DNA from: Taishania sp036758285
GTDB taxonomy: Bacteria > Bacteroidota > Bacteroidia > Flavobacteriales_D > Crocinitomicaceae
Length of the DNA stretch: 37,818 nucleotides
Assembly: GCA_036758285.1 (NCBI GenBank)
Contig: DAIOWV010000023.1
Location: 1 to 37,818, forward strand
Reading direction: 5' to 3'
Positions 16,209 through 24,735 of this stretch are shown piece by piece; position 1 is the first letter of the stretch; each line of letters starts with the position of its first letter. Position numbers and translations under genes: made by a program. The notes under the pieces are model-generated. The model was not told the origin of the DNA and searched no databases. It was given only the letters and a program-made list of their open reading frames with translations.

Positions 16209-16909
16209 CACTATTATTAATAACCTCTCATTTACTTGGTGATTTTGTTTTTCAAAACAACAAAATGGTGAATGATATTTACTTTAAGCGATTTAAGTCG
16301 AAGTCATTATATATTCATGGACTTATTCATTTTGTATTAATCTTACTCCTTTCCGGATTCAAGACAGCATATATTTTTCCTGCATTCTTACTGGCAATAT
16401 CACACCTACTGATTGATATGTTAACGAAACTTTACCTAAGAAACAAAGTTAAAGACATTACAAATTTCTTCATCGATCAATCGTTACATTTGCTGTCAAT
16501 TTTTGTATTCATTTCTTGTTTTTATACATATAAAATAAATTATTCGGAATTATTAAATCTTAAAAATCAAACTCTTTTTATTGCATTGATATCAATAACT
16601 TTTGTCTCTTCAATTATCATCAAAAAGGTTATCGATTTCTTTGATTCTAATATTTCTACTTCAGGTTTAAAAGATGCGGGTAAATATATAGGTATGCTTG
16701 AACGAGCATTTGTTTTTCTATTTGTTATTAATAATTTTTGGGAAGGAATCGGATTTTTATTAGCCGCAAAATCTATCTTCAGAATTGGAGATTTAAAAGA
16801 TCCCAAAGATGTTAAGTTAACAGAGTATATTCTTATTGGTACTTTATTAAGTTTTGGATTGGCAATAGTGATTGGTCTAATTTATTTAAAAATGATAACT
16901 TACATTTGA
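16196..16909 (+). CDS. DUF3307 membrane protein
   Basis: A 237-residue integral membrane protein with about seven hydrophobic segments. The opening, LLITSHLLGDFVFQNNKMV, and the later HLLIDMLTKLY and FFIDQSLHLLSIF are typical of DUF3307, a family with conserved His and Asp residues in membrane helices and unknown function. Its ATG lies within the end of the SatD-like gene (13-nt overlap), so synthesis is coupled. The pair may be a membrane effector or sensor with its cytoplasmic regulator. Confidence 0.85.
   Translation: MYQLALLLITSHLLGDFVFQNNKMVNDIYFKRFKSKSLYIHGLIHFVLILLLSGFKTAYIFPAFLLAISHLLIDMLTKLYLRNKVKDITNFFIDQSLHLLSIFVFISCFYTYKINYSELLNLKNQTLFIALISITFVSSIIIKKVIDFFDSNISTSGLKDAGKYIGMLERAFVFLFVINNFWEGIGFLLAAKSIFRIGDLKDPKDVKLTEYILIGTLLSFGLAIVIGLIYLKMITYI
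16901..16908 (+). promoter_or_regulatory. -7 box before the secreted ankyrin gene
   Basis: TACATTTG matches TAnnTTTG and overlaps the DUF3307 stop codon, 27 nt before the ATG at 16935. The nearest upstream TTG (16872-16874) is 26 nt away, slightly too far, so this is only a candidate. Confidence 0.35.
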
Positions 16910-16934
16910 ACAATTTAAAAACATCAAAATAAAT

Positions 16935-17768
16935 ATGAAATCAATATCTATCCTCATTTTTTTATTTGCTGTATTTCAATCTTTTGCTAGTCAATACAAA
17001 GCACGTAATTTCTCAAATAATGATACACCTATAAAGTATTGGGATATCAATCAATCTAAAGACACGCTAGAAAAAAATAAAATACCAGCACCAACAGATG
17101 AAATCGTTGATGAATTTTATCAGGCAATTTTTGACAATAATAGTGAAAAAGTAAGTCAAATGTTGAGGACAAATTTCCCAGCGAATTATGAACCAAAAAA
17201 TAAAATCCATCCTTTACAAGCCTTAATTTGGACATCAGACAATCTCGATTTGATGAAACTTTTTGTAAATGGTGGAGCGAATATTACAAATAAAGATAAT
17301 CCATTGATATTAATTGCTGTAGAATATGGCAGATTAGAAATTTTAAAATATTTAGTTGAGAATGGTTCAGATATTAAAGATAATGAGTCATTTAACAAAG
17401 CAGGATTTTATCAGTTTTATGAAGGAGCAAAATTTTTATTATTAAATGGGGCAAATCAGGAAATAGGGGACATTAGAGGTAAATTATGGTTTTTTGAACA
17501 AGCAGTGATTAAATCAGATTATGAAGCTTTAAATACATTAAATCTCACGATTGATGAAATCAACAACAATAATTGTCAAGGAGAAACAGCATTAATAATT
17601 GCAATAAAGAAAAATGATATTGAGATGGTGAAATATTTATTAAATAGAAATGCTGACAAAAAGAAAGCCGAAACGTTTGATTGTGGAGATGAAATTTATC
17701 TTGGAAAAACACCACTTCAAATCGCAAAGAAAAACAACTTCAAACAAATTGTTCAACTATTAGAATAA
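16935..17768 (+). CDS. Secreted ankyrin-repeat protein
   Basis: A 277-residue protein with a signal peptide (about 1-18, ending SFAS) and ankyrin repeats: DLMKLFVNGGANITNKDNP, ILKYLVENGSDIK, FLLLNGANQEIGD, then GETALIIAIKKNDIEMVKYL with its partner LLNRNADKKKA and a final KTPLQIAKKNNFKQIVQLLE. Ankyrin repeats bind other proteins; export points to a periplasmic or surface partner. A 36-residue segment between the third and fourth repeats is irregular. It is 25 nt after DUF3307, so may be in that transcript or use its own -7 box. Confidence 0.85.
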   Translation: MKSISILIFLFAVFQSFASQYKARNFSNNDTPIKYWDINQSKDTLEKNKIPAPTDEIVDEFYQAIFDNNSEKVSQMLRTNFPANYEPKNKIHPLQALIWTSDNLDLMKLFVNGGANITNKDNPLILIAVEYGRLEILKYLVENGSDIKDNESFNKAGFYQFYEGAKFLLLNGANQEIGDIRGKLWFFEQAVIKSDYEALNTLNLTIDEINNNNCQGETALIIAIKKNDIEMVKYLLNRNADKKKAETFDCGDEIYLGKTPLQIAKKNNFKQIVQLLE

Positions 17769-17858
17769 CAAGTAGATTAAAAAAGAAAAGAGTCGTAAAT
17801 ATTCAAACAAAGACTATTTGAAATCAAAAAATATTGCTAACAATTAAATTTTTCATTG

Positions 17859-18266
17859 ATGAATCCTAAAACTGGGAAAATTCATTTTACGCCTAAAGCA
17901 TTACTTAAAAATCCATTAGGATTAGTTATTTTATTACTACTTTTTCTGTTTTTCAGTAACGTATTCACAATGTGGGGTGAGGCTTTTAGTGGTAATATTC
18001 CCTACGGAAGTCAAGAGAATTTTCAAACTTATAATGGAGAATTTAAACATACATTGATTTTATCAAAATTTACAACAGCCGAAGAAGAAATAGAAGAATT
18101 GACCAATAATTTTGAAACATTTAAAAAGGACAATCCAGAATTTGAGAATTTAAAGTTGTACAGAACAAGTAACTATTACAATATCAAATGGTGGATGTTT
18201 TGGAAATGGTATAGGTATTTTGAAACTGGACACATTCGACAATATCCGTATTTAGATACTAAATAA
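17859..18266 (+). CDS. Small membrane-anchored protein, unrecognised
   Basis: A 135-residue protein with one membrane helix (about residues 20-40, GLVILLLLFLFFSNVF) after a basic N-terminus, and a soluble C-terminal domain with an aromatic cluster, NIKWWMFWKWYRYFE. No family was recognised. The frame also allows a TTG one codon upstream; the ATG at 17859 is preferred. It is convergent with the XAC2610-like gene, 39 nt away, with no obvious terminator between them. It stands alone after the ankyrin gene (90-nt gap). Confidence 0.6.
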   Translation: MNPKTGKIHFTPKALLKNPLGLVILLLLFLFFSNVFTMWGEAFSGNIPYGSQENFQTYNGEFKHTLILSKFTTAEEEIEELTNNFETFKKDNPEFENLKLYRTSNYYNIKWWMFWKWYRYFETGHIRQYPYLDTK

Positions 18267-18305
18267 ATTGAGGTAAAATATTTTTTTTGACAAAGTAAAT
18301 ACTGA

Positions 18306-19184
18306 TTACTGCTCACATTCAACTGTAATAAAATCTTCTTTTTCTTCATCATATTCAATACAAGTCTGTTTAATCAATACCATTTTATTATTAACAACTT
18401 TATATTCTGCATTCATATGATTTCGACCAGCACAACATTGATTGTGTTCATAAATTCGCTTTGCTTCATTGTCAAATTCTAAAGAAGTCCCACTAAATCC
18501 ACTTTCAAAGTATTGATTGGTATTTTTATTATATAAGAAATAAATACTTGAAGTATTAGGACCAGCATAGCTTTGTTCAAAAACTGAGAAATCTTCAAGT
18601 CCATCAAAGTTATAATCGCCAACACTTATGTTATTCAATCCCCAAAGTTGACATTCTAAATCTATTTTCTGAATGAGTTTATCCGTTCCTTTTTCGATAA
18701 CCTTAACTCCAGATACATAAGCAAAAAAATCATCTTTTGTTTTGGAAATAATCAATTTAAAGTATTTATCTTTTAATGAATTAGGTTGAATGATTTCTCG
18801 ATTTGACCACTCAGAAGTATCTCCATACTCAATATCAAAGTTTTTAGTTAATGTAATTTTTAGTTCCTTATTTGAAATTAAATCTTTCCAAATTCCTACT
18901 AATTTATTGCTTTTAGGATCAAAATTATCGAATGTTAATGTTGCTTTATCTTTATTCGCAGCATCCTTTTCGTATAGTGTCAATTTATTTTCCTTGATAT
19001 CTCCATTTATTTCAATTGGTTCATCATACTTTGAATAAGCGTAAATTGCTCTGGCATCGCCATCTGAATATATATATGTTACTAATTCAATTGGATATTT
19101 ATCAATAAATCCTGTGTAACTTGTTTGTCCAAATAAATTGAATGAGGTAAAAAGGAAAGCAAATAATTGAAAAAAATATTTCAT
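18306..19184 (-). CDS. Secreted XAC2610-like protein
   Basis: A 292-residue exported protein (signal peptide about 1-19, ending LFGQ). The N-terminal part (TSYTGFIDKYPIELVTYIY) is a beta-rich domain; the C-terminal half has SVGDYNFDGLEDFSVFEQ, an Asp-rich loop like those in FG-GAP/VCBS proteins, then IYFLYNKNTNQYFES and a CC pair. This is the pattern of the XAC2610 group. XAC2610 itself is a periplasmic inhibitor that protects Xanthomonas from a lysozyme-like secreted effector; a similar protective role here is inference. The protein is exported and next to no obvious effector gene. Confidence 0.65.
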   Translation of the reverse strand: MKYFFQLFAFLFTSFNLFGQTSYTGFIDKYPIELVTYIYSDGDARAIYAYSKYDEPIEINGDIKENKLTLYEKDAANKDKATLTFDNFDPKSNKLVGIWKDLISNKELKITLTKNFDIEYGDTSEWSNREIIQPNSLKDKYFKLIISKTKDDFFAYVSGVKVIEKGTDKLIQKIDLECQLWGLNNISVGDYNFDGLEDFSVFEQSYAGPNTSSIYFLYNKNTNQYFESGFSGTSLEFDNEAKRIYEHNQCCAGRNHMNAEYKVVNNKMVLIKQTCIEYDEEKEDFITVECEQ

Positions 19185-19241
19185 AAAATAATTGATTAAT
19201 ATTTTTCTTAAATGTTAGTTTTTTGAATTCTAATTGGTCAA

Positions 19242-19811
19242 TTATATGTTAAATATGTTCCATTTTGATTTAACAGCATTTGGATTTATTTCTTTTATCT
19301 TATCATAAAATAATGCGAAATTTCTATTCCAAATGGTATAGTTATGTGCAAATTTAAATACAATTTCTTTATTATTATCTTGAATAATTTTCACCTGCCA
19401 AAGCCGTCTATTATTTATTGTTAAACTGGTTTTACTTATTTCAGTAATATCAATAAGTTTAAAAGTTGCAATTTGTTTTTCATTATTAATCGCATAAAAA
19501 TGCTCATTATCAAAAAATAATTCATCATCACTTATTAATTTTCTCTCAAGTCCAAATAGAAAAGGTCGAGTTGAAATTTTATTAAGTTGAGTATTCAAAT
19601 TCACAACCTTTGAATACTCAACCACATTATTTTTAGGCTTAAAATTTTTTAGATTTTTTTTATAAAATACGCTAATTATGAAAATTGAAAAAATAAAACT
19701 TAAAATTAGGATGTAATAAATAAAAGAATTACCCAATTTTTCCATATTTAAAGTTAAAGTCAAAATGATTGAAAAATATAATAAAGTAGGGATTATTATT
19801 CTTTTTATCAT
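19242..19811 (-). CDS. Membrane protein with possible PH-like domain
   Basis: A 189-residue protein with two N-terminal membrane helices (about 5-24 and 30-50) joined by a short loop, then a cytoplasmic domain of about 120 residues. The C-terminal portion (DELFFDNEHFYAINNEKQIA, LIDITEISKTSLTINNRRLW, then KIIQDNNKEIVFKF and a terminal helix) has the strand pattern of bacterial PH-like domains. No specific family was recognised. The gene is 57 nt upstream of the XAC2610-like gene and in the same direction. Confidence 0.6.
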   Translation of the reverse strand: MIKRIIIPTLLYFSIILTLTLNMEKLGNSFIYYILILSFIFSIFIISVFYKKNLKNFKPKNNVVEYSKVVNLNTQLNKISTRPFLFGLERKLISDDELFFDNEHFYAINNEKQIATFKLIDITEISKTSLTINNRRLWQVKIIQDNNKEIVFKFAHNYTIWNRNFALFYDKIKEINPNAVKSKWNIFNI

Positions 19812-19950
19812 CTTATATTTATTTTAACTTTATAAACATCATATTTTTCCTAAAACTTAAACTAATTTTTAGAAGAAGCTTTTGTTATTGTCTAAATTAG
19901 ATATAAAAATTCAATTATCTATTTAACAAAAAGAAACTTTAAAATTCGAA

Positions 19951-20952
19951 TTAAAATTGTTCGTCAGTTAGTTCTTTGTTGACCATACTACCCGTGAGCC
20001 CACCCGCAGCAACGGCCATGGAAACGGAGCGCATCATTGCTGAGTTATCTCCACAAGCAAATATTCCTTCAATTGAAGTTTTTTGAAAATTATTGACTTT
20101 GATATAACCATGTTCTGTCAGTTCGCAACCTAATGAGATAGGAATTTCGCAATGCTGCTGAAATGGAATAGAGGTATAGATTGCTTCAAAATCCATCTTA
20201 GTTTCGTCTTTAAAAATTACATTTTTCACATGACCGTTTTCATGTTCAATCTCAATGATTTCATTTTCAATAATCTGTATTTTGTGTTTTTTTAATTTAG
20301 CTAGCTGTGCTTCAGTGAATTCAGATTTACCAGAAGTCAAAATGGTAATGTCATTTGTTAAATTTTTCACTAAAGAAGTTACATGCATTGCTTTATCTCC
20401 GTTAATGAAGATTCCAGTTTTTTTATTTTTAAATTCATAGCCATGACAATATGGGCAATGGATTAACGTAATACCCCAACAATCTGAAAAACCTTTTATG
20501 TTCGGCATCAAATCCTTTATTCCGGTTGCAAAAATTAGTTTTTCTGCAGTAAACACTTCTCCAGTATTTGTTGTAATTGAATATCCGTTATCGATTTTTT
20601 GACCACTTGTTGCTAATCCTTCAAAAAATTGAACTGTATCATATTTCAAAACTTGTGACTTAGCCTTTTTAGTTATTTCAATCGGTTTTTCACCATCATG
20701 TGTGATGAAATTATGTGAATGTGGAGTTTGACGATTGCAAGGTAATCCACTATCAATAATTAATACACTTCTGTTGGATCGTCCTAATGCCATTGCGGCA
20801 GAAAGTCCTGAATAACTTCCACCAACGATGATAACATCAAAGTTTTTATTATCTATCATATTATTATATTTTATAAGTGCTTTTAAAGGAAATGGTAATA
20901 GCAAAGAGGTTACAGCAAATCCACTTAGTTTTATCATTTCTTTTCTTCTCAT
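19951..20952 (-). CDS. Thioredoxin-reductase-like FAD/NAD(P) oxidoreductase
   Basis: A 333-residue flavoprotein of the thioredoxin-reductase group. FAD site GGSYSG (44-49), redox pair CPYC (166-169, in IHCPYCHGYEF), second FAD motif IEGIFACGDN near the C-terminus. The usual NADPH glycine motif is weak (IFINGDKAMH), so the electron donor is uncertain. The first 31 residues (MRRKEMIKLSGFAVTSLLLP and on) look like a Tat-type signal, not usual for this cytoplasmic family; M32 (MIDNKNFDV) would give the standard form. A promoter ends only about 10 nt before the ATG at 20952. Alkyl or disulfide reduction is the family role; the substrate is unknown. Confidence 0.85.
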   Translation of the reverse strand: MRRKEMIKLSGFAVTSLLLPFPLKALIKYNNMIDNKNFDVIIVGGSYSGLSAAMALGRSNRSVLIIDSGLPCNRQTPHSHNFITHDGEKPIEITKKAKSQVLKYDTVQFFEGLATSGQKIDNGYSITTNTGEVFTAEKLIFATGIKDLMPNIKGFSDCWGITLIHCPYCHGYEFKNKKTGIFINGDKAMHVTSLVKNLTNDITILTSGKSEFTEAQLAKLKKHKIQIIENEIIEIEHENGHVKNVIFKDETKMDFEAIYTSIPFQQHCEIPISLGCELTEHGYIKVNNFQKTSIEGIFACGDNSAMMRSVSMAVAAGGLTGSMVNKELTDEQF

Positions 20953-20960
20953 CTTTTTTA

Positions 20961-20999
20961 CAAATGTAATTTAAAAACCTTAACTGCAACATTGTTGCA
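20961..20999 (-). promoter_or_regulatory. Promoter with 15-bp palindromic operator
   Basis: On the minus strand: TTG at 20987-20989, an 18-nt spacer and TACATTTG at 20961-20968, a complete Bacteroidota promoter for the oxidoreductase. Overlapping the -33 element is a perfect palindrome, TGCAACA-T-TGTTGCA (20985-20999), well placed as a repressor or activator site. The regulator is not in the window's immediate surroundings. Confidence 0.65.
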
Positions 21000-21209
21000 T
21001 TAATTTATTTTAAATTTGGTTTTAGAAAAGAATTTTAAAATTATAGTTCAAAAAATATGAACAAAAATGGAATATTTAAGTTGTTAGCAAGTAGAGAAAA
21101 GATAGTGATACTTTAGTTGGAATGGGTTTAAGTTGTTGTTATATAATTGTTTTTTGGATATTTATCGTTTTCATGAGGATGGATTGATACCTCAAATTGC
21201 AACAGAAGA

Positions 21210-21701
21210 TTAAGTTTCTGCTATTCCAGCAACATTTGTTATTTGGCCATTTACAAATTTAAATTCAAGACCGTGTTCAGTGTCTAATTTATAACGAATT
21301 GTTAGCTTAATTGTCTGGTCATCCAAAACCCTCAAATTCAAAATATCTTTAATGTAGTCATTATGTTTGTGTACATAATCAATATTTAATGCTGGATTTC
21401 CTGATTTGTCAGGATTTTCATAAAAATGTGCATATAGTTTCAAATATCTTTCAAAGGCTTCTTTTTGAATGTTTAACAGATTCGTTTCAATATTAGTCAA
21501 GAAGTCAAGGTAAGTCTGTGAAAATTGTGCCAATTGTAAATTTGTTGGAGGCTCTTCAATTTCCTCTCCTTCTTCGTCAAATTCCTCTCCTAAAAACACC
21601 TCAATGTTTTGTTCATTAAAAAACAGATGTGAAAATGTTACGTCAGATGAAAAACCAGCCCAACTTTGTTCAACTTCTCCCCAATATTGATGTCTAGTCA
21701 T
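21210..21701 (-). CDS. DUF6985-like protein
   Basis: A 163-residue soluble protein. It begins MTRHQYWGEVEQSWAGFSS, has an acidic patch (GEEFDEEGEEIEEPP, residues about 38-52), a helical middle and a C-terminal strand pair ending VNGQITNVAGIAET. The layout resembles DUF6985, small proteins commonly found next to accessory or immunity genes; the assignment is tentative. It starts 24 nt after the GDYXXLXY gene, so it could be the last gene of that operon, although its content suggests an independent accessory gene. Confidence 0.6.
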   Translation of the reverse strand: MTRHQYWGEVEQSWAGFSSDVTFSHLFFNEQNIEVFLGEEFDEEGEEIEEPPTNLQLAQFSQTYLDFLTNIETNLLNIQKEAFERYLKLYAHFYENPDKSGNPALNIDYVHKHNDYIKDILNLRVLDDQTIKLTIRYKLDTEHGLEFKFVNGQITNVAGIAET

Positions 21702-21725
21702 TGTTAAATTATTTTAATGAGTTAG

Positions 21726-22214
21726 TTATTTAATTTTCTTAAGATGTTCATCGTAAAGTCCAATTAATAAACTGTTACCATTTTTGTCAATTTTCAGACC
21801 TCCGAATTTTGCTTTTTCATATTTATCGGCATGTCCTTCTTGAAAAAAGAAAGATTCAGCTCCAATGTTGATATTCCATCTGTCTGATAATGTAAATTTA
21901 ATCAGATATTCATCTTTATTCAAAGGAGTTACATCTTGTTGAAGCCTTACTCTTTGAGCTCGATTCTTTTCATCAAGCTTAACAACACAATAGCCACGTT
22001 TGGGTAAGTTCTCTAGATCAATTCCTTCCGAAATTCCATATCTTAATTCCATGTAATCACCTTGCATTAAAGAACGAGGATCGACTGGAGCTAGTTCTAA
22101 CAAAACCAATTGCCCGTCATTTAACAATTCTTCTTTCTTAAATATAGAATGATTAAAATAAATCAACAAAAGAGCAAGGTTTCCGAAGATGATAAACCAT
22201 TTATACTTTTTCAT
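21726..22214 (-). CDS. GDYXXLXY domain protein
   Basis: A 162-residue protein with one N-terminal membrane helix (about 5-22) and the defining motif GDYMELRY near residues 53-60 in the segment after the anchor. The family is named for this motif and normally sits with DUF2157 and DUF4401 genes, as here. The role of the set is unknown. The gene overlaps the end of DUF4401 by 14 nt, so translation is coupled. Confidence 0.92.
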   Translation of the reverse strand: MKKYKWFIIFGNLALLLIYFNHSIFKKEELLNDGQLVLLELAPVDPRSLMQGDYMELRYGISEGIDLENLPKRGYCVVKLDEKNRAQRVRLQQDVTPLNKDEYLIKFTLSDRWNINIGAESFFFQEGHADKYEKAKFGGLKIDKNGNSLLIGLYDEHLKKIK

Positions 22215-23274
22215 TTGATGTTGTTTTTTTATTGATAAACAAATAAAGTGTTATAAAAAGCACACCAGTCAACATTAACAGAATAGACTTAGTGAGTAAT
22301 GTTAAATTCAGGTCGTAATAGTATCTTGAAAGAAAGTAGATAAATGAGATGATTCCCAATACAAATCCAGTTTTATGATTCACCCAAAAGCACAATAAAA
22401 TAATGAGGATTGATCCAGCAATTGCAGGAGATAATGCTGTCGGTAATAAGGAAAGAATCGTTAAAACATAGACACTAATGATATGCTTTATATCTGTAAT
22501 ATTTAAAACAGCTAACAGTTTTGAAATAATGAAAATAATAGCAGTAATAATTACGATAGAGGAGAGCCAGTTATAATCAAGTGTTAATGACATGTAACTT
22601 TTTCTACTCAGGAATATTAACCCAGATAAAAATGAGAAAACCAATCCAATTCTTACAGGATTGTATAGTAATGATTTGATTTTTAATTTGGTAATTATTG
22701 TGGCTTCTTTTAGAAAGTAAAACGTCATTAACAAAGTAAGAATTGAAACGTAGATATGAAAAAGATTGAATTTTTCGTTGATAAAAATTAGTGATAAAAT
22801 ACTTCCATTAATAATTAGCACTGATACAAAAGTAAGGATGTAATTATGTGCAAAACATAAAACACCTAATGCAACAAAAATGAATCCGATTATTATTGAA
22901 TTAGCCTCAATTTTAAATTGATCACAACCAATTCCAATTAGAACAAATCCAATGATATAAGCAGAAACGCTGAATGTATCAATACTAATGTTATTTTGTT
23001 TGTGGTTTATCAAAACAGAACCACTAATAAGGAAGCTTCCTAGTATTATCATTCCAATTTTAGATTCATAGAATCCAGAAATAAAAATAAAAACTAAAAA
23101 AGCAATACTCGCTAAAAGACCACCGATAATAGAAAGTATTTTTATAGTTAAAGTCTGTTTTTTGTTATCTTTCTGATACGATGAAATGATAGCTTCTTCA
23201 TCGAATTGTAATGATTTATCTTCCGAATTTTGAAAATAATCCATTAGCCCTTTAATTTCTTCTTTATTTTTCAT
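22201..23274 (-). CDS. DUF4401 membrane protein
   Basis: A 357-residue polytopic membrane protein with about ten hydrophobic helices after a polar N-terminus of some 45 residues. Its place between DUF2157 and GDYXXLXY genes and the repeated short helices (for example FVLIGIGCDQFKIEANSIII) match DUF4401. It overlaps the DUF2157 gene by 11 nt and the GDYXXLXY gene by 14 nt, which makes this a tightly coupled three-gene operon. Function unknown. Confidence 0.9.
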   Translation of the reverse strand: MKNKEEIKGLMDYFQNSEDKSLQFDEEAIISSYQKDNKKQTLTIKILSIIGGLLASIAFLVFIFISGFYESKIGMIILGSFLISGSVLINHKQNNISIDTFSVSAYIIGFVLIGIGCDQFKIEANSIIIGFIFVALGVLCFAHNYILTFVSVLIINGSILSLIFINEKFNLFHIYVSILTLLMTFYFLKEATIITKLKIKSLLYNPVRIGLVFSFLSGLIFLSRKSYMSLTLDYNWLSSIVIITAIIFIISKLLAVLNITDIKHIISVYVLTILSLLPTALSPAIAGSILIILLCFWVNHKTGFVLGIISFIYFLSRYYYDLNLTLLTKSILLMLTGVLFITLYLFINKKTTSNEKV

Positions 23275-24199
23275 TTAGCCATTTCTTTTGAAGGTTAATC
23301 AAATTTATGATGGTCAATGTAACACTAGCAATAATGAAAATGCTGATAAATAAAAACATCACTTCATCATTTGATGCTTTTATGATTAAACCTATACAGA
23401 TAATAATGAGACTAAACGGAATAATTGCAAGATAAAAACTACTTTTAGTTTTTAATCCATGCCATATTCCTAAAGCGTAAGTTATCGTTGCTACACCTAT
23501 CAAAAATAAGAATGAAATTTGATACTGTTCGAAAATCCCAATATAAATTCCAATTGTTGAATAGCCAATGGCTGCTAATGCAATACAATATAAAAACCAA
23601 TTTGGAAGCTTGTGCTTACCCCATAATATAGCTGAAATTAACACAACTATATTTAAGCTAAAAAGTAAAGTAAAAACAAAAACATCTGACCAATCTTTGG
23701 CAACTTGTTGTGAATACAAAATTAAAGTTACATTGATTAATAAGATATAAATTAACCACAAAGGAGCGAAATTTGAAACAATTGCCCATAAAGTTACAAA
23801 TATGGTCCAGGCTAAAAAGAAGTCGTAAGAATTTGCTCCTGTTTGATAAATTTGTCCAAAAACTGCAAATAAAACACCAACCAAAACCGAAGCTCCTGTG
23901 AGAATAATGTTTCGGGTAGTATCTCTTATTTTTGGTAAAAGCAATAGGGTAGTCGCAACAATTAACAACCCTTCGATTAATCCAATTTTGATGGACTTAT
24001 GAAGATCAGCCCAATTGTATGCGAAAAAAAACAAAATTCCAGAAACAGTAAAACCAACTCCTAAACTAATAATAAACAATCGAATGAATTTCTCCCACGA
24101 CTGTTTGTCATTATAGACATTGTCTTGCAAAGCTTTTGCAATTTCCGTTTCTTCTAAATTACTAAATCTGTTGAGTATGTGAATATCTTCTCGTTCCAT
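23264..24199 (-). CDS. DUF2157 membrane protein
   Basis: A 311-residue membrane protein. A cytoplasmic N-terminal segment of about 35 residues precedes some eight membrane helices; FFAYNWADLHKSIKIGLIEG and FAVFGQIYQTGANSYDFFLA are characteristic of DUF2157. First gene of the DUF2157-DUF4401-GDYXXLXY operon. A -7 box lies about 80 nt upstream. The biochemical role of these three proteins is not known; joint membrane complex formation is a reasonable guess. Confidence 0.92.
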   Translation of the reverse strand: MEREDIHILNRFSNLEETEIAKALQDNVYNDKQSWEKFIRLFIISLGVGFTVSGILFFFAYNWADLHKSIKIGLIEGLLIVATTLLLLPKIRDTTRNIILTGASVLVGVLFAVFGQIYQTGANSYDFFLAWTIFVTLWAIVSNFAPLWLIYILLINVTLILYSQQVAKDWSDVFVFTLLFSLNIVVLISAILWGKHKLPNWFLYCIALAAIGYSTIGIYIGIFEQYQISFLFLIGVATITYALGIWHGLKTKSSFYLAIIPFSLIIICIGLIIKASNDEVMFLFISIFIIASVTLTIINLINLQKKWLNEK

Positions 24200-24279
24200 T
24201 AGTTTTCTTGGATGAAGTTGAATAAATTGTAGTTGACTCGTTATTTATTAAGGCTTAAATTAATATAAATATGTTACAA

Positions 24280-24287
24280 CAAATTTA
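24280..24287 (-). promoter_or_regulatory. -7 box of the DUF2157 operon
   Basis: The minus strand reads TAAATTTG, an exact TAnnTTTG match, about 80 nt before the ATG at 24199. No well-spaced TTG -33 is present. Confidence 0.4.
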
Positions 24288-24363
24288 AAGCTATTTACAA
24301 TGATACTTAAAAAAGTAATGCTACTTATGATTTTTTGTGTAATGAAATTTTTAATTCGGATAC

Positions 24364-24735
24364 TTACTTTATATATTCATATTTTAAGTCAGTATATGAA
24401 AAAACTTTTCCTTTGTCATTAACATGTTCAATTTTAATTAATAATCCTTTTCGATTTCTATAGTAGATAACTGAACTTTTAGTAAATTCATCTAAGTCAA
24501 TCCTTGCAATTCTATCTTTTCTATCATATCTGTTTTTTATTAAATGTGGTTTATCTTCTTTATAGAAATACGATTCAATTAGAGATAGTTGTCCCTTTTT
24601 ATTATAAATCCCAATTGTACTATCACAAGCAATAATATCTTCATTCCAAACTTTGATTAAGTTGCAATCACTATATATTAAGGTGTTTTTGTTAGGGTGA
24701 TAATAATTGAAAAAACTATTTATCTTCTTATTTTT
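24364..24735 (-). pseudogene. 3' part of a frameshifted gene, no start codon
   Basis: The minus strand is open for 123 codons plus a stop (24364-24366), in a frame shifted by one base from the gene ending at 24734. It contains no Met codon. The translation (beginning KNKKINSFFNYYHPNKNT, later GIYNKKGQLSLIESYFY and KNRYDRKDRIARIDLDEF) has the same YD-repeat-like style (short strands with KKGQL or DRKDRI turns) as the upstream part. Removing one T (minus-strand, 24736-24737) joins the two parts in frame as ETYY-KNKK. So this is the second half of one gene of about 296 residues broken by a one-base insertion, or by a sequencing error next to an A run. Confidence 0.75.

Noticed and set aside
21109..21213. 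A 34-codon plus-strand stretch reading like a protein tail (LDIYRFHEDGLIPQIATED)
   Set aside because: It has no start codon and an upstream stop; it may be a remnant of a SnoaL-like gene, but the length is too short for support.
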